Shown here: in pieces, positions 34,201 through 40,341 of the stretch
Layout of the letters: every line of letters starts with the position of its first letter
Position numbering within the stretch: the first letter of the stretch is position 1
Assembly (NCBI GenBank): GCA_003133205.1
Contig: PKWK01000105.1
Span: forward strand, 1 to 40,341
DNA length: 40,341 bases
Direction of reading: 5' to 3'
Source of the DNA: Granulicella sp.
GTDB lineage: Bacteria; Acidobacteriota; Terriglobia; Terriglobales; Acidobacteriaceae
Program-made: the position numbers and the translations under genes
Notes under the pieces: model-generated
What the model was told of the DNA's origin: nothing
What the model saw: the letters and a program-made list of their open reading frames with translations, nothing else
Database searches by the model: none

Positions 34201-34883
34201 GCCAGCGCCTCCGGTAGTTGCGCGTCGCGTACAGCCGAGTGGCGCACCTCCCCGGTTGCGAGACGCAGGTTATGGATCTCCGTATGAAACGTCTGCTGTA
34301 CCTGCGCAACCGTGCCTGTGAAATCGACGAACATGCCGCTCTTGCCCACGACATTCACCGTGAAGCCTTCGGACTGAAGGTAGCCGGTCAGCGCCGCAAT
34401 GTCCGCAACGGACGGACCGAACTCCGTGCCGATCGCCTCCGGCGTAAGCCACTGGTGATAGCTGGGATTGCCGGGCTGGTGCAACGCTTCCACCTCCGCG
34501 TCAAACGCGGCCTGCCGCTCCCGCGGGCGCTGCAACACAAGCTGAATATGCTCCATAGCCGCAGACGGGTCGCGAGCACCGAGGTCCTGCGCGGTCGCCA
34601 CCTCCCGATGAACGGCGCCCCTCGTCGGCACCAGACGGCTGCGATCGATAGTCTGCGTGATAAGCTGTCGAGCCGCCGTTCGGAACTCGGAACGAATCGC
34701 AGGCGCAACGGCGGTCTGCGCCGCAACGGTCAGCCCCAGGCTCCCCACCGTGAGCAACCCAAGCACCACAGAACGCCAGAACCTTACCACCCGCGTAGTC
34801 CACGAAAGACAGGAATTGGCCAGTCTAGGGCCAAGGCCGAAAGACGATGAGGGAAGGCGTTCGTGCGCGGCAGAACAAGTCAT
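31227..34883 (-). CDS. S53 (sedolisin/kumamolisin) protease fused to Ig-like and NHL repeats
   Basis: A 1218-residue exported acid-active serine-carboxyl peptidase. A hydrophobic export segment (VVLGLLTVGSLGLTVAAQ) is followed by the pro-kumamolisin activation domain at about residues 95-235 (NPSYHQWLTPEAIGTEFGPS; VDFTGTVAQVQQTFHTEIH). The catalytic domain covers about 265-740. The sedolisin residues are all visible: Glu350 and Asp354 in GEAVLDTEW, Asp435 in SAGDAGSG and Ser613 in GGTSFVSPQLAG. After it come two or three Ig-like repeats (about 745-1040) and a C-terminal NHL propeller stretch like that of the neighbouring lipoproteins (LAFDSSGNMWVASSNG; VAVDGLGQVWVANSNG). It is the first gene of the operon. 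The start at 34883 has a weak ribosome site, so a later in-frame start is possible. It may mature proteins of its own cassette. Confidence 0.88.
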   Translation of the reverse strand: MTCSAAHERLPSSSFGLGPRLANSCLSWTTRVVRFWRSVVLGLLTVGSLGLTVAAQTAVAPAIRSEFRTAARQLITQTIDRSRLVPTRGAVHREVATAQDLGARDPSAAMEHIQLVLQRPRERQAAFDAEVEALHQPGNPSYHQWLTPEAIGTEFGPSVADIAALTGYLQSEGFTVNVVGKSGMFVDFTGTVAQVQQTFHTEIHNLRLATGEVRHSAVRDAQLPEALAPLVSGFLSLSNITPHPTVVPARTPIPAPGNASPDNTSGGNYDVGAQDFYTIYNENPLLSGGITGSGITIALLEETDITTSDVTNFRTTMGVVPATPSLTVMHGSGAITCSDPGVTSKGEEGEAVLDTEWAGAVAPGATLLFMTCASTSSTAGIFLSAEAVIDNNLATTMSLSYGNTEVGDASDNTFLSNLWEQATAQGETVVVSAGDAGSGNTDDQNQPIASHGLAVNGLGSTLYNVSAGGTDFQDYYNELEGDTSFNRSHYWRATNQAGDSSALSYAAETTWNDTCASSILSFYEEGGNTDPNAFCSTGQFLATGGGGGGVSILQPRPSWQNGTVFGIPPTSTYNFRLLPDVSLFASNGLWTHALDYFQSDVSKTNLQRAGGTSFVSPQLAGVFALIAQKTGERLGQPNYVLYNMAGVEYGTTSYTAGTTCNGSGTSSNVGTTTTVPTNTCIFYDIETSNISQACTPGSLNCYTSTGSAGILSTSTTSAQPAYSASAGFDLATGIGSLNIANLVNNWQNAAAGGVTYTPTVSVTATSASYTYGLPSAITYKATVSGPGSFPTGSVTFSGSPTISTIGNDALVASAGCSSGATCTESTTQAFTPAGTLAAGSYTITGTYLTTNENYASGSGTTALTVNPQTPTVNVSAASIPFGTATANFSANIVYTGSGIAPTGGLTFKVDSGTVVTATCVGSSSPLTCTYSGYNTSGLAVGAHTITATTIADGNYAAATGSNTLTVMPLPTIVFTVPNHHTQDAAFSVSASSNSSGAISYSVVSGPATIVGSTVTLTGVAGMVVLKASQAASGIYAAGTQNASFLVIAGSVWLGNGTSSLSTFDLTGAAITGAGGYTGGGVGTIASALGLAFDSSGNMWVASSNGVSEFSRQGVAMSSTPYTVGGISNPLAVAVDGLGQVWVANSNGTVSVLSNAGAAVSPSTGFSGSGSTPGGIAVDISGSVWVPSSTANTVTRILGAAAPVVPLATGAASGTGVEP

Positions 34884-35113
34884 AGAACTACCACGGATTT
34901 ATCAGGATGGACCGGGCCTGTAAAGCTGATCAGAGGTTTTCTCCTGCTGCGTTCGATGTGAAGCAAGGAAGAGACTCGGCGATCGCTTACTCCAAGAGTA
35001 GACCACGGAACTCCTGGAAAATTCGGCGGGGGGGCAAATTATTCGGTCCGGTTACTGAAGTTACATCGGCACCCCAACCCGCACCCCGGAGGGAGCGCGC
35101 CCACTGAGCATTC

Positions 35114-36388
35114 GTGACACAAGCTGCCCTTAATCGCAGGAAGGCCCTGGTCGATTCTGTTGCCCCTGGACCGTGCCTGATTCTGCATCGTCCATTGGTG
35201 GCGAAAGCCACCTCCGATGGAACTCCCAGCGGAACTCAACCGGCTGAAACCGCCACCGCGGCAATCAACATCGCCCACAACCCCGCCGTCAACGTCCACG
35301 CCCTGTCGTCACTAATTACCGCCCAATCCCCGTTCGGCCCCACCGTGCCCGTCGAGGTCAACGACTTCACACTCGGGATTGAGTTCTCAGGGGGCGGCCT
35401 CAACGATCCCTACAGCATCGCCATCGACAGTAGCGGCGATCCTTGGATCACAAACAATGGAAACAGCAGCGTCACCCAGCTCGCCAGCAACGGAGTTCCT
35501 ATCTCCCCGGCCGGCGGCTACACCGGCGGCGGCCTGAATGGCCTCTTCGGCGGCATCGCCATCGACAGCGCCGGCAACGCGTGGATCCCAAACTATTACG
35601 GCAACAGCGTCACTGAGTTCTCCAATGCCGGCACCGTCCTTTCGGGAACCCTTGGCTACACCGGCACCGGCCTGCACACGCCGTACGGCATTGCCATCGA
35701 CGGCTCAGACAACGTCTGGGTCACAGGCTTTTCAAACCCCTATAACGTCGTCAAGCTCTCCAACGCCGGCGCAGTTCTCTCCGGAACCACTGGCTATACC
35801 GGCGGCGCCCTGAGTGTCCCCTATAGCGTCGCCATCGACGCCTCCGGTGACGCCTGGATCGTCAACAAGAGGAACAACTCCCTCACCGAGTTTTCCAACT
35901 CAGGTACCCTCCTTTCGGGATCGAACGGCTACACCGGGGGTGGTTTGGATACACCCTATTCCATTGCCATCGATGGGTCCGGTGACGCCTGGATCGCGAA
36001 CTACAACGGCAATAACGTCTACGGCAACAGCCTGACTGAGCTCTCCAATGCGGGCGCCATCCTCTCAGGCGCCAATGGCTACGTCAGAGCCGGCTTGAAT
36101 CTGCCCGTCTCGATCGCCATGGACGGCTCCGGCAACGCGTGGGTCGCGAATAGTCTCGGCAACAGCATTACCGAGTTTTCCAATTCGGGCGCCGCCATCA
36201 CCGGAGTCAATGGTTACATCGGCGGCAACATAAACTCGCCCAACGCGGTCGCCGTAGATGGCTCCGGAAACGTCTGGGTCGCAAACCTCTTCGACAGCAC
36301 CATGACGGAACTCATCGGCGCAGCCACGCCCGTAGTTACGCCGCTGGCAGTCGGCGTCAAGAACAACACCGTGGCCAGCCGGCCCTAA
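35114..36388 (+). pseudogene. 5'-truncated NHL-repeat gene
   Basis: The open frame from a GTG at 35114 encodes 424 residues. From about residue 28 (VAKATSDGTPSGTQPAETAT, then INIAHNPAVNV) it matches the middle of the NHL lipoproteins of this window, just before their propeller. At least seven clean propeller units follow (IAIDSSGDPWITNNGNSSVT, IAIDGSGDAWIANYNGNN and others). The lipoprotein signal, the small beta domain and the Asn/Thr-rich segment, about 240-300 residues in the paralogues, are missing. The first 27 residues resemble nothing in the family. A product would stay in the cytoplasm without export, so it is probably a gene remnant. Its stop is three bases from the stop of the converging paralogue. 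Confidence 0.6.
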
Positions 36389-36391
36389 GGC

Positions 36392-38254
36392 TCAGGGAGC
36401 CACCGGCAGTCCCATCAGCGGCGTCTTGACCGGCACCGCCACACCAACAAACTGCGTCAGGATATTGCTGCCAAAGTTGCTGATCCACAAATTCCCGCTC
36501 GCATCCACGGCGATCGCATACGCCTCAAGCAGCGCCGCGTCCGCCCCTAGTCCGCCGACTGGAGAGAGTGCCGCGCCTGGAGTTGCAGTGCCTGCCCCCG
36601 CCAGTTCGGTGATCGAAACATTCCGGAAATTCGCAATCCACACGTTGCCAGCGCCATCAATCGCGATTCCCTGGGGATGGTTGAGGCCCCCGCCCACATA
36701 AGAGCCATTGGCAACAATCGTGCCCGAGCTCGATATCTCACTGATGCTGTTGCCGTAATAATTGGTCACCCAAACGTTTCCCAGACGGTCAAAGGCCAGG
36801 CTGGACGGGCCATCACAGCAGGTGAAGTTGGTGAATTGCGACCCATCTTGGGAGACCTTGGTCACGCTGGCGCCGCTCTGATTCACCACCCAGGCATTGT
36901 GACTGCCGTCGACCGCCGCAGCAACCGGGAACGCAAACAAGGCCGACGTATACCCCGCAGCGCCGGACAGCGGCTGGCCCGAACCAGAGAGGTGCGTCAG
37001 GTGCGAGTTCCCGTAGTCCACCACCCACGCGCTGCCGTCGGTGTCGATGGCGACCGAGATTGGAAAATCGAGCCCGCCCGCGGTGAACCCGCCGCTCCCG
37101 GCCACCGATTGCCCGCTGGAAGTCAGCACGCTAACGCTGTTGCCCGCAACCCCCGTGCTCGGCTCATTGGGAATCCACGCATGGTCGTTCGCATCCACCG
37201 CCAACCCATACGACGCGCTAAGCCCGAATCCCGTAATCCCCTGCGGCAGAAGCGGCTTGCCCAGGGGAGAAAACACGGAAGCCACGTCGAAATAACTTGC
37301 AACCCACACATTCCCAGAGCTGTCGACGCCGAGCCCCGACGGCGCGTTCATCCCGCCGCCCGTGTAATTCACAAACAGCGTCCAGTCGGCCGGCGCCGCC
37401 ACCAGCGCCGGGGCAAACGCGGAGCTGCCACTCGACAACGCATACAGACTCGCCACATTAACCGCCGGGTTGCGAACCATGTTGAGCGTCGCATCCAGCG
37501 TATTGGTTGGCGCACTACCGCCGGCCGGTGTCGTAGCGGAAAAGAGCGCGCTGCAAGCATTCCCGCTCGCCGAAGAAGCCACGCAAGCATTCAGCAAGTT
37601 CGCAACCGAGTAGATTCTCGCCGCCGGAGACGCGCCATTCGGCGCAAACGTAAGACCGGGAATGCTGCCCCCTCTAATGTCTGCCAGCGCAAGAGCCGTC
37701 GCAACCGCGTTGTCCAGGCCCACCAGGTTGGTCGAACTGGAGCCCAGGTTCGCCCCCAGGGAAAGGAATTGCGATAGCGCATAAGTCGCCGCAACCGTCG
37801 TCACCTCGTTCACCACGACCTGGCTCGCCGCGACCACCTGATTGCACGCCCCCAGAGCCGTAAGCAGCACCACCGCGCTATTGGCTGACGTAGCCGCAGC
37901 CCCCGCCTTGCCACCCCGCGCCACAACATAAATCTGCGATGAGGCCAAGGGACAGATATAGCCAGCCGGAACGGTAAACGCTCCATTAGCGTCAGTCGTC
38001 AGAGAACTGGTCAGCAGCGCACTGCCGCTCGAGCCATTGCCGCTTGTCCCCGCCGCATACAACTGCACCGTCGCGCCGATCAGAGGCTGTTTGCCAGCCA
38101 TCGCCTTGCCGTCAAAGCTCACCCCGGTGTAGTTGGTACCGGGCGTTTGGATGACCGGGGTAACGCTCCCGCAGCCGGTAATTCCGCACAGAATGCTCGC
38201 CGTGAAGATCGAGGCAACCACCGCGGTAAGAAACTTGGAAATTCGAAGATGCAT
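36392..38254 (-). CDS. NHL-repeat lipoprotein, 620 residues
   Basis: The start at 38254 is chosen for its lipoprotein signal (FLTAVVASIFTASILCGITG followed by Cys28). The ribosome site is weak, and the frame stays open for 138 more codons upstream without protein-like features. The architecture repeats that of the operon lipoproteins: a beta domain with GKQPLIGATVQLYAAG, VVNEVTTVAATYALSQFL and SSSTNLVGLDNAVATALALA, then the propeller block with units such as VAIDTDGSAWVVDYGNSH and IAIDGAGNVWIANFRNVS. It ends VKTPLMGLPVAP, close to the end of the 627-residue paralogue (IKTPLLGPPVQP), so those two are the nearest relatives here. It lies outside the PqqD operon, about 1.5 kb beyond its first gene. 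A small hairpin lies upstream at 38292-38311. Confidence 0.82.
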   Translation of the reverse strand: MHLRISKFLTAVVASIFTASILCGITGCGSVTPVIQTPGTNYTGVSFDGKAMAGKQPLIGATVQLYAAGTSGNGSSGSALLTSSLTTDANGAFTVPAGYICPLASSQIYVVARGGKAGAAATSANSAVVLLTALGACNQVVAASQVVVNEVTTVAATYALSQFLSLGANLGSSSTNLVGLDNAVATALALADIRGGSIPGLTFAPNGASPAARIYSVANLLNACVASSASGNACSALFSATTPAGGSAPTNTLDATLNMVRNPAVNVASLYALSSGSSAFAPALVAAPADWTLFVNYTGGGMNAPSGLGVDSSGNVWVASYFDVASVFSPLGKPLLPQGITGFGLSASYGLAVDANDHAWIPNEPSTGVAGNSVSVLTSSGQSVAGSGGFTAGGLDFPISVAIDTDGSAWVVDYGNSHLTHLSGSGQPLSGAAGYTSALFAFPVAAAVDGSHNAWVVNQSGASVTKVSQDGSQFTNFTCCDGPSSLAFDRLGNVWVTNYYGNSISEISSSGTIVANGSYVGGGLNHPQGIAIDGAGNVWIANFRNVSITELAGAGTATPGAALSPVGGLGADAALLEAYAIAVDASGNLWISNFGSNILTQFVGVAVPVKTPLMGLPVAP

Positions 38255-38291
38255 GGAAGAGTCCGATGAGTGCGGGCGGCGGTACAAGCGA

Positions 38292-38311
38292 GTCAGACCC
38301 CCAAGTCTGAC
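38292..38311. repeat. Inverted repeat upstream of NHL lipoprotein gene
   Basis: GTCAGAC (38292-38298) and GTCTGAC (38305-38311) are exact reverse complements around CCCCAA. The repeat is 38 bases upstream of the lipoprotein start at 38254. It could be an operator or a hairpin in the 5' leader. A weaker inverted repeat, GTCCG with CGGAC, lies at 38451-38466. Confidence 0.4.
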
Positions 38312-38508
38312 AGAGGCAAGAGAGGCCCGCAAGTCCCTGGTCAACGGCTGACGCGCAGCATCTGCAGGAAGGGCCGTCCCCATTGCCTCAGGGCGCAGCA
38401 CAATAGCGAAATCTCTCTTGGAGCGCGCGATCAGGACACACGTTTCACGTCCGGAGACTCGGACATGGGTTCGGCTCATCGAATCACGAGACAGGCCTGC
38501 GACCGGGA

Positions 38509-38694
38509 TTAGGGCTTGCGGCGAGCCTTCAACCGGGCACGAACCGTGGAAAACAACGCGCCCGCTGAGCCGACAAGAGCGAGAACGACCGTAGGATTCT
38601 CCGGAGAATCTGTGCAGCCAGTCTGAGCGTGAAGCGGGAGAGCGACACACAGAAAAGCCGCGGACCACAGGAAAACCATCAATATTTTATTCAT
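38509..38694 (-). CDS. Small TM-motif-TM protein (exosortase-J/PExPT-CTERM type)
   Basis: The ATG at 38694 has GAGGA at a good distance. The 61-residue product has an N-terminal hydrophobic segment (ILMVFLWSAAFLCVALPLHA), the motif GCTDSPENPT, a second hydrophobic segment (VVLALVGSAGALFS) and a basic tail (RARLKARRKP). From memory this is the pattern of small acidobacterial proteins linked with exosortase J (XrtJ), where a Pro-Glu-containing motif before the last helix serves as the sorting signal. The sorted form would be cut near SPENPT. No exosortase gene is in this window. It is transcribed in the same direction as the NHL lipoprotein but 254 bases before it. Confidence 0.7.
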   Translation of the reverse strand: MNKILMVFLWSAAFLCVALPLHAQTGCTDSPENPTVVLALVGSAGALFSTVRARLKARRKP

Positions 38695-39196
38695 AACCGT
38701 CCTCGCCCACAAATCTACTGGATACAAATTTCAAAAGTCAACTCCAATGTGAGCCGATGTCCGCTTGGAGACACGCAATTAACCCATTAGTTGCAGATCA
38801 GCCATGAATCGAGATCACGGCTGCCCGTCCACATCCGGTTGCAGCACGATCAGCAACACCAGTCCCACGACGGCAAACATGCGAAACGCCTCTTCTCAGC
38901 TCAAGGCCCTCGGCATCCGGCATGGCCCGCTGGACCCGACTGCGGCATATTCACTGCAGTTTGTGCCGTAAAAACCTCCAGGTCCGACAGGCGAAACATC
39001 CCTGCAAAAGCGGCGTCTATGCCCCCCAACGGCTCGTGATTCATTTCCCACAGAAGTGTGACGGCGGACACATCCACCTGTTGAGCCCGCGGCGTAACTT
39101 CACTGCAATTCATCGGCTAATCGCATGGGGCACGTTTGTGGTTTAGCTCTGCGACCCAGGGCTTTGGCCGATGCCTGCACGGACAGCGAGGTCGGC
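38695..39196. other. Gap upstream of the hydrogenase genes
   Basis: No supported gene. The left part is relatively AT-rich (38700-38800) and is the probable promoter region of the small TM protein reading left. The part near 39100-39196 should carry the hydrogenase promoter and its ribosome site GCGAGG, just before the ATG at 39197. A 21-codon hydrophobic frame on the minus strand (38880-38815) has a good GAGG but no family resemblance. Confidence 0.45.
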
Positions 39197-40285
39197 ATGG
39201 GTCAATCGATTTGGCAGTCAATGGAACAGAAGGGCTACAGCCGCAGGGACTTCTTACAGTTCTGCGCTGCAGCCGCAACCGTAGCCGGGCTGGGTCGCAG
39301 CGGCGCAAGCCAGGTTGCGGCAGCATTCGAAAAACAGGAAAAGCCGGCCGTGGTGTGGCTGCACTTTCAGGAGTGCACCTGCTGCAGCGAGTCGTTCCTG
39401 AGAGCTTCGCACCCCATCGTTCTCGATGTGCTGCTGGACGTGCTCTCGCTCAATTACACGGAGACGCTGCAGGCGGCGGCGGGATTCCAGGCGGAAAAAT
39501 GCCTCACCGACACCATTCGCGATCACAAGGGCAAGTACATCGTGCTGGTGGAAGGTGCGGTGCCCACCGGCGATGACGGCGTCTACTGCATGATCGGCGG
39601 CAAGACCGCAGAATCGATTCTGCAGACCGTGGCCAAAGATGCGGCGGCAGTTGTGGCGTGGGGCAGTTGCGCCTCCAACGGATGCGTCCAGGCGGCCAAG
39701 CCGAATCCGACCGGCGCCACGCCGATCCACAAGCTGGTGGACAAGCCAGTGATCAATGTTCCGGGATGCCCGCCAATCGCCGATGTGATGATGGGCGTCG
39801 TCACTCACCTGCTGGTGCTGGGACAGGTCCCGGCGCTGGATAACCTGGGACGGCCCAAGGAGTTTTATGGGCGTCGCGTGCACGACACGTGCTACCGCCG
39901 TCCGAACTACGATGCCGGCTTGTTCGTCGAGGCATGGGACGACGAGAACGCGCGCAAGGGCTATTGCCTGTACAAAATGGGATGCCGCGGCCCGGTCACC
40001 TACAACGCCTGTTCGGTGGTGAAGTGGAACGAGGGCACAAGCTATCCCATCCAGTCCGGCCACGGCTGCATCGGCTGCAGCGAGGAGGGGTTCTGGGACA
40101 ACGGCCCGTTCTACCAGCATCTGCCCGCATTCCCCGGCTTCGGTATCGAGAGCACGGCGGACACGGTGGGTGCTGCTGTGGGACTCGTCACGCTGGCCGG
40201 AGTTGCAGCCCATGCCGTTGTGACCAACGTACGCAAGCGCAGCGTGATCGCGGAAGTTCACGCTGAAGACCAAAAGGAGCCGTAA
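39197..40285 (+). CDS. hyaA: [NiFe]-hydrogenase small subunit, oxygen-tolerant type
   Basis: A 362-residue electron-transfer subunit of a membrane-bound, periplasm-facing uptake hydrogenase. The ATG at 39197 is chosen for its ribosome site and because the Tat signal follows at the expected distance (SRRDFLQFC, 15-23). The proximal cluster region shows six cysteines: Cys60, Cys62 and Cys63 in QECTCCSES, Cys158 and Cys163 in WGSCASNGCVQAAKPNPTG, and Cys191 in VPGCPP. Ordinary enzymes have four. The extra pair (Cys62, Cys163) is the known mark of the [4Fe-3S] cluster of oxygen-tolerant group 1d enzymes (E. coli Hyd-1, Ralstonia MBH). The distal and medial cluster ligands are also present (RRVHDTCYRR, GYCLYKMGCRGP, YNAC, HGCIGC). 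A C-terminal helix (GLVTLAGVAAHAVV) anchors it in the membrane. The large-subunit gene starts three bases later. Confidence 0.96.
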   Translation: MGQSIWQSMEQKGYSRRDFLQFCAAAATVAGLGRSGASQVAAAFEKQEKPAVVWLHFQECTCCSESFLRASHPIVLDVLLDVLSLNYTETLQAAAGFQAEKCLTDTIRDHKGKYIVLVEGAVPTGDDGVYCMIGGKTAESILQTVAKDAAAVVAWGSCASNGCVQAAKPNPTGATPIHKLVDKPVINVPGCPPIADVMMGVVTHLLVLGQVPALDNLGRPKEFYGRRVHDTCYRRPNYDAGLFVEAWDDENARKGYCLYKMGCRGPVTYNACSVVKWNEGTSYPIQSGHGCIGCSEEGFWDNGPFYQHLPAFPGFGIESTADTVGAAVGLVTLAGVAAHAVVTNVRKRSVIAEVHAEDQKEP

Positions 40286-40288
40286 CCC

Positions 40289-40341
40289 ATGGCACGCGTC
40301 GTCGTCGATCCAGTAACCCGTATTGAAGGCCACCTGCGCAT
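40289..40341 (+). CDS. hyaB: [NiFe]-hydrogenase large subunit, N-terminal end (3' partial)
   Basis: After the stop of the small subunit, an ATG at 40289 with AAGGAG upstream (40274-40279) opens the frame MARVVVDPVTRIEGHLR, which runs off the window. VDPVTRIEGH is the conserved N-terminal motif of [NiFe]-hydrogenase large subunits, which carry the Ni-Fe site that splits hydrogen. The active-site cysteine motifs lie outside the window. Confidence 0.93.
   Translation, partial: MARVVVDPVTRIEGHLR

Noticed and set aside
25570..34883. Calling the PqqD cassette a lasso-peptide cluster
   Set aside because: No asparagine-synthetase-like cyclase, no B2 transglutaminase-like protease, no ABC transporter and no separate precursor gene are present in the window.
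36677..37777. Plus-strand open frame of 366 codons
   Set aside because: It is an antisense shadow of the NHL lipoprotein gene and is extremely Arg-rich without domain signs.
38815..38880. 21-residue hydrophobic minus-strand frame (MFAVVGLVLLIVLQPDVDG)
   Set aside because: It has a good GAGG at eight bases, but there is no family resemblance and no context; chance is a sufficient explanation.
39254..40333. Minus-strand open frame of 359 codons
   Set aside because: It is antisense to the hydrogenase small subunit, whose six-cysteine and Tat motifs leave no doubt.
1..40341. CRISPR arrays, tRNA/rRNA genes, insertion sequences and attachment sites
   Set aside because: No regularly spaced direct repeats, no tRNA-like cloverleaf and no transposase or integrase motifs were seen, although breakpoints suggest past rearrangement.

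Overview
The window looks like chromosomal DNA of an acidobacterium, probably of the Terriglobia/Acidobacteriaceae type (Granulicella, Edaphobacter, Terriglobus and relatives). The evidence is GC-rich coding DNA, an Oar-like TonB receptor with an N-terminal carboxypeptidase-regulatory domain, a VWFA-related secreted protein, very large Ig-like/NHL secreted proteins, a PqqD/HprK/nucleotidyltransferase cassette and a small TM-motif-TM protein of the exosortase-J type. The assignment rests on recognised families, not on a database search.

Layout. (1) 1-2850: the end of a nitrate-reduction locus: the tail of a DmsC-like membrane anchor, a molybdopterin nitrate reductase that has lost its Fe-S N-terminal domain and also carries a frameshift, and a NarK-type transporter with a large in-frame internal deletion, followed by a strong terminator hairpin. 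(2) 2903-3274: a small DUF7009-like gene whose expected ATG reads ACG. (3) 3775-11424: a 2329-residue secreted polygalacturonase (GH28) fused to Ig-like and NHL modules, paired with a small outer-membrane beta-barrel protein. (4) 11446-18845, minus strand: a xylan-use operon of TonB receptor (broken by one in-frame TGA), GH10 xylanase and GH3 beta-xylosidase, with a 10-bp perfect inverted repeat between receptor and xylanase. (5) 19031-24650, minus strand: a compact three-gene operon of a large exported protein of unknown function, a VWA protein and a membrane protein with an acidobacterial regulator-like N-terminal domain.

(6) 25570-34883, minus strand: the most unusual part. Six genes run in one direction and three junctions are 4-base ATGA overlaps: an S53 (sedolisin/kumamolisin) protease fused to Ig-like and NHL repeats, an NHL lipoprotein, a PqqD-domain protein carrying its own C-terminal twin-arginine-like segment and a CxxC tail, a second NHL lipoprotein, an HPr-kinase-like protein and a PF14907-type nucleotidyltransferase. 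PqqD, HprK-like kinase and this nucleotidyltransferase are tailoring partners in lasso-peptide clusters, but no lasso cyclase or B2 protease is present here, so this may be a different peptide modification and export system. A truncated cytochrome b fragment lies just downstream. (7) 35114-38694: a 5'-truncated NHL gene facing an intact NHL lipoprotein gene, then the TM-motif-TM protein. (8) 39197-end: the small subunit of a [NiFe]-hydrogenase with all six cysteines of the oxygen-tolerant [4Fe-3S] proximal cluster, followed by the start of the large subunit.

Overall the window combines plant-polysaccharide degradation, aerobic hydrogen oxidation and a probable undescribed secreted-peptide or surface-protein system, with several genes in decay: nitrate reductase, NarK, TonB receptor, cytochrome b and one NHL gene.
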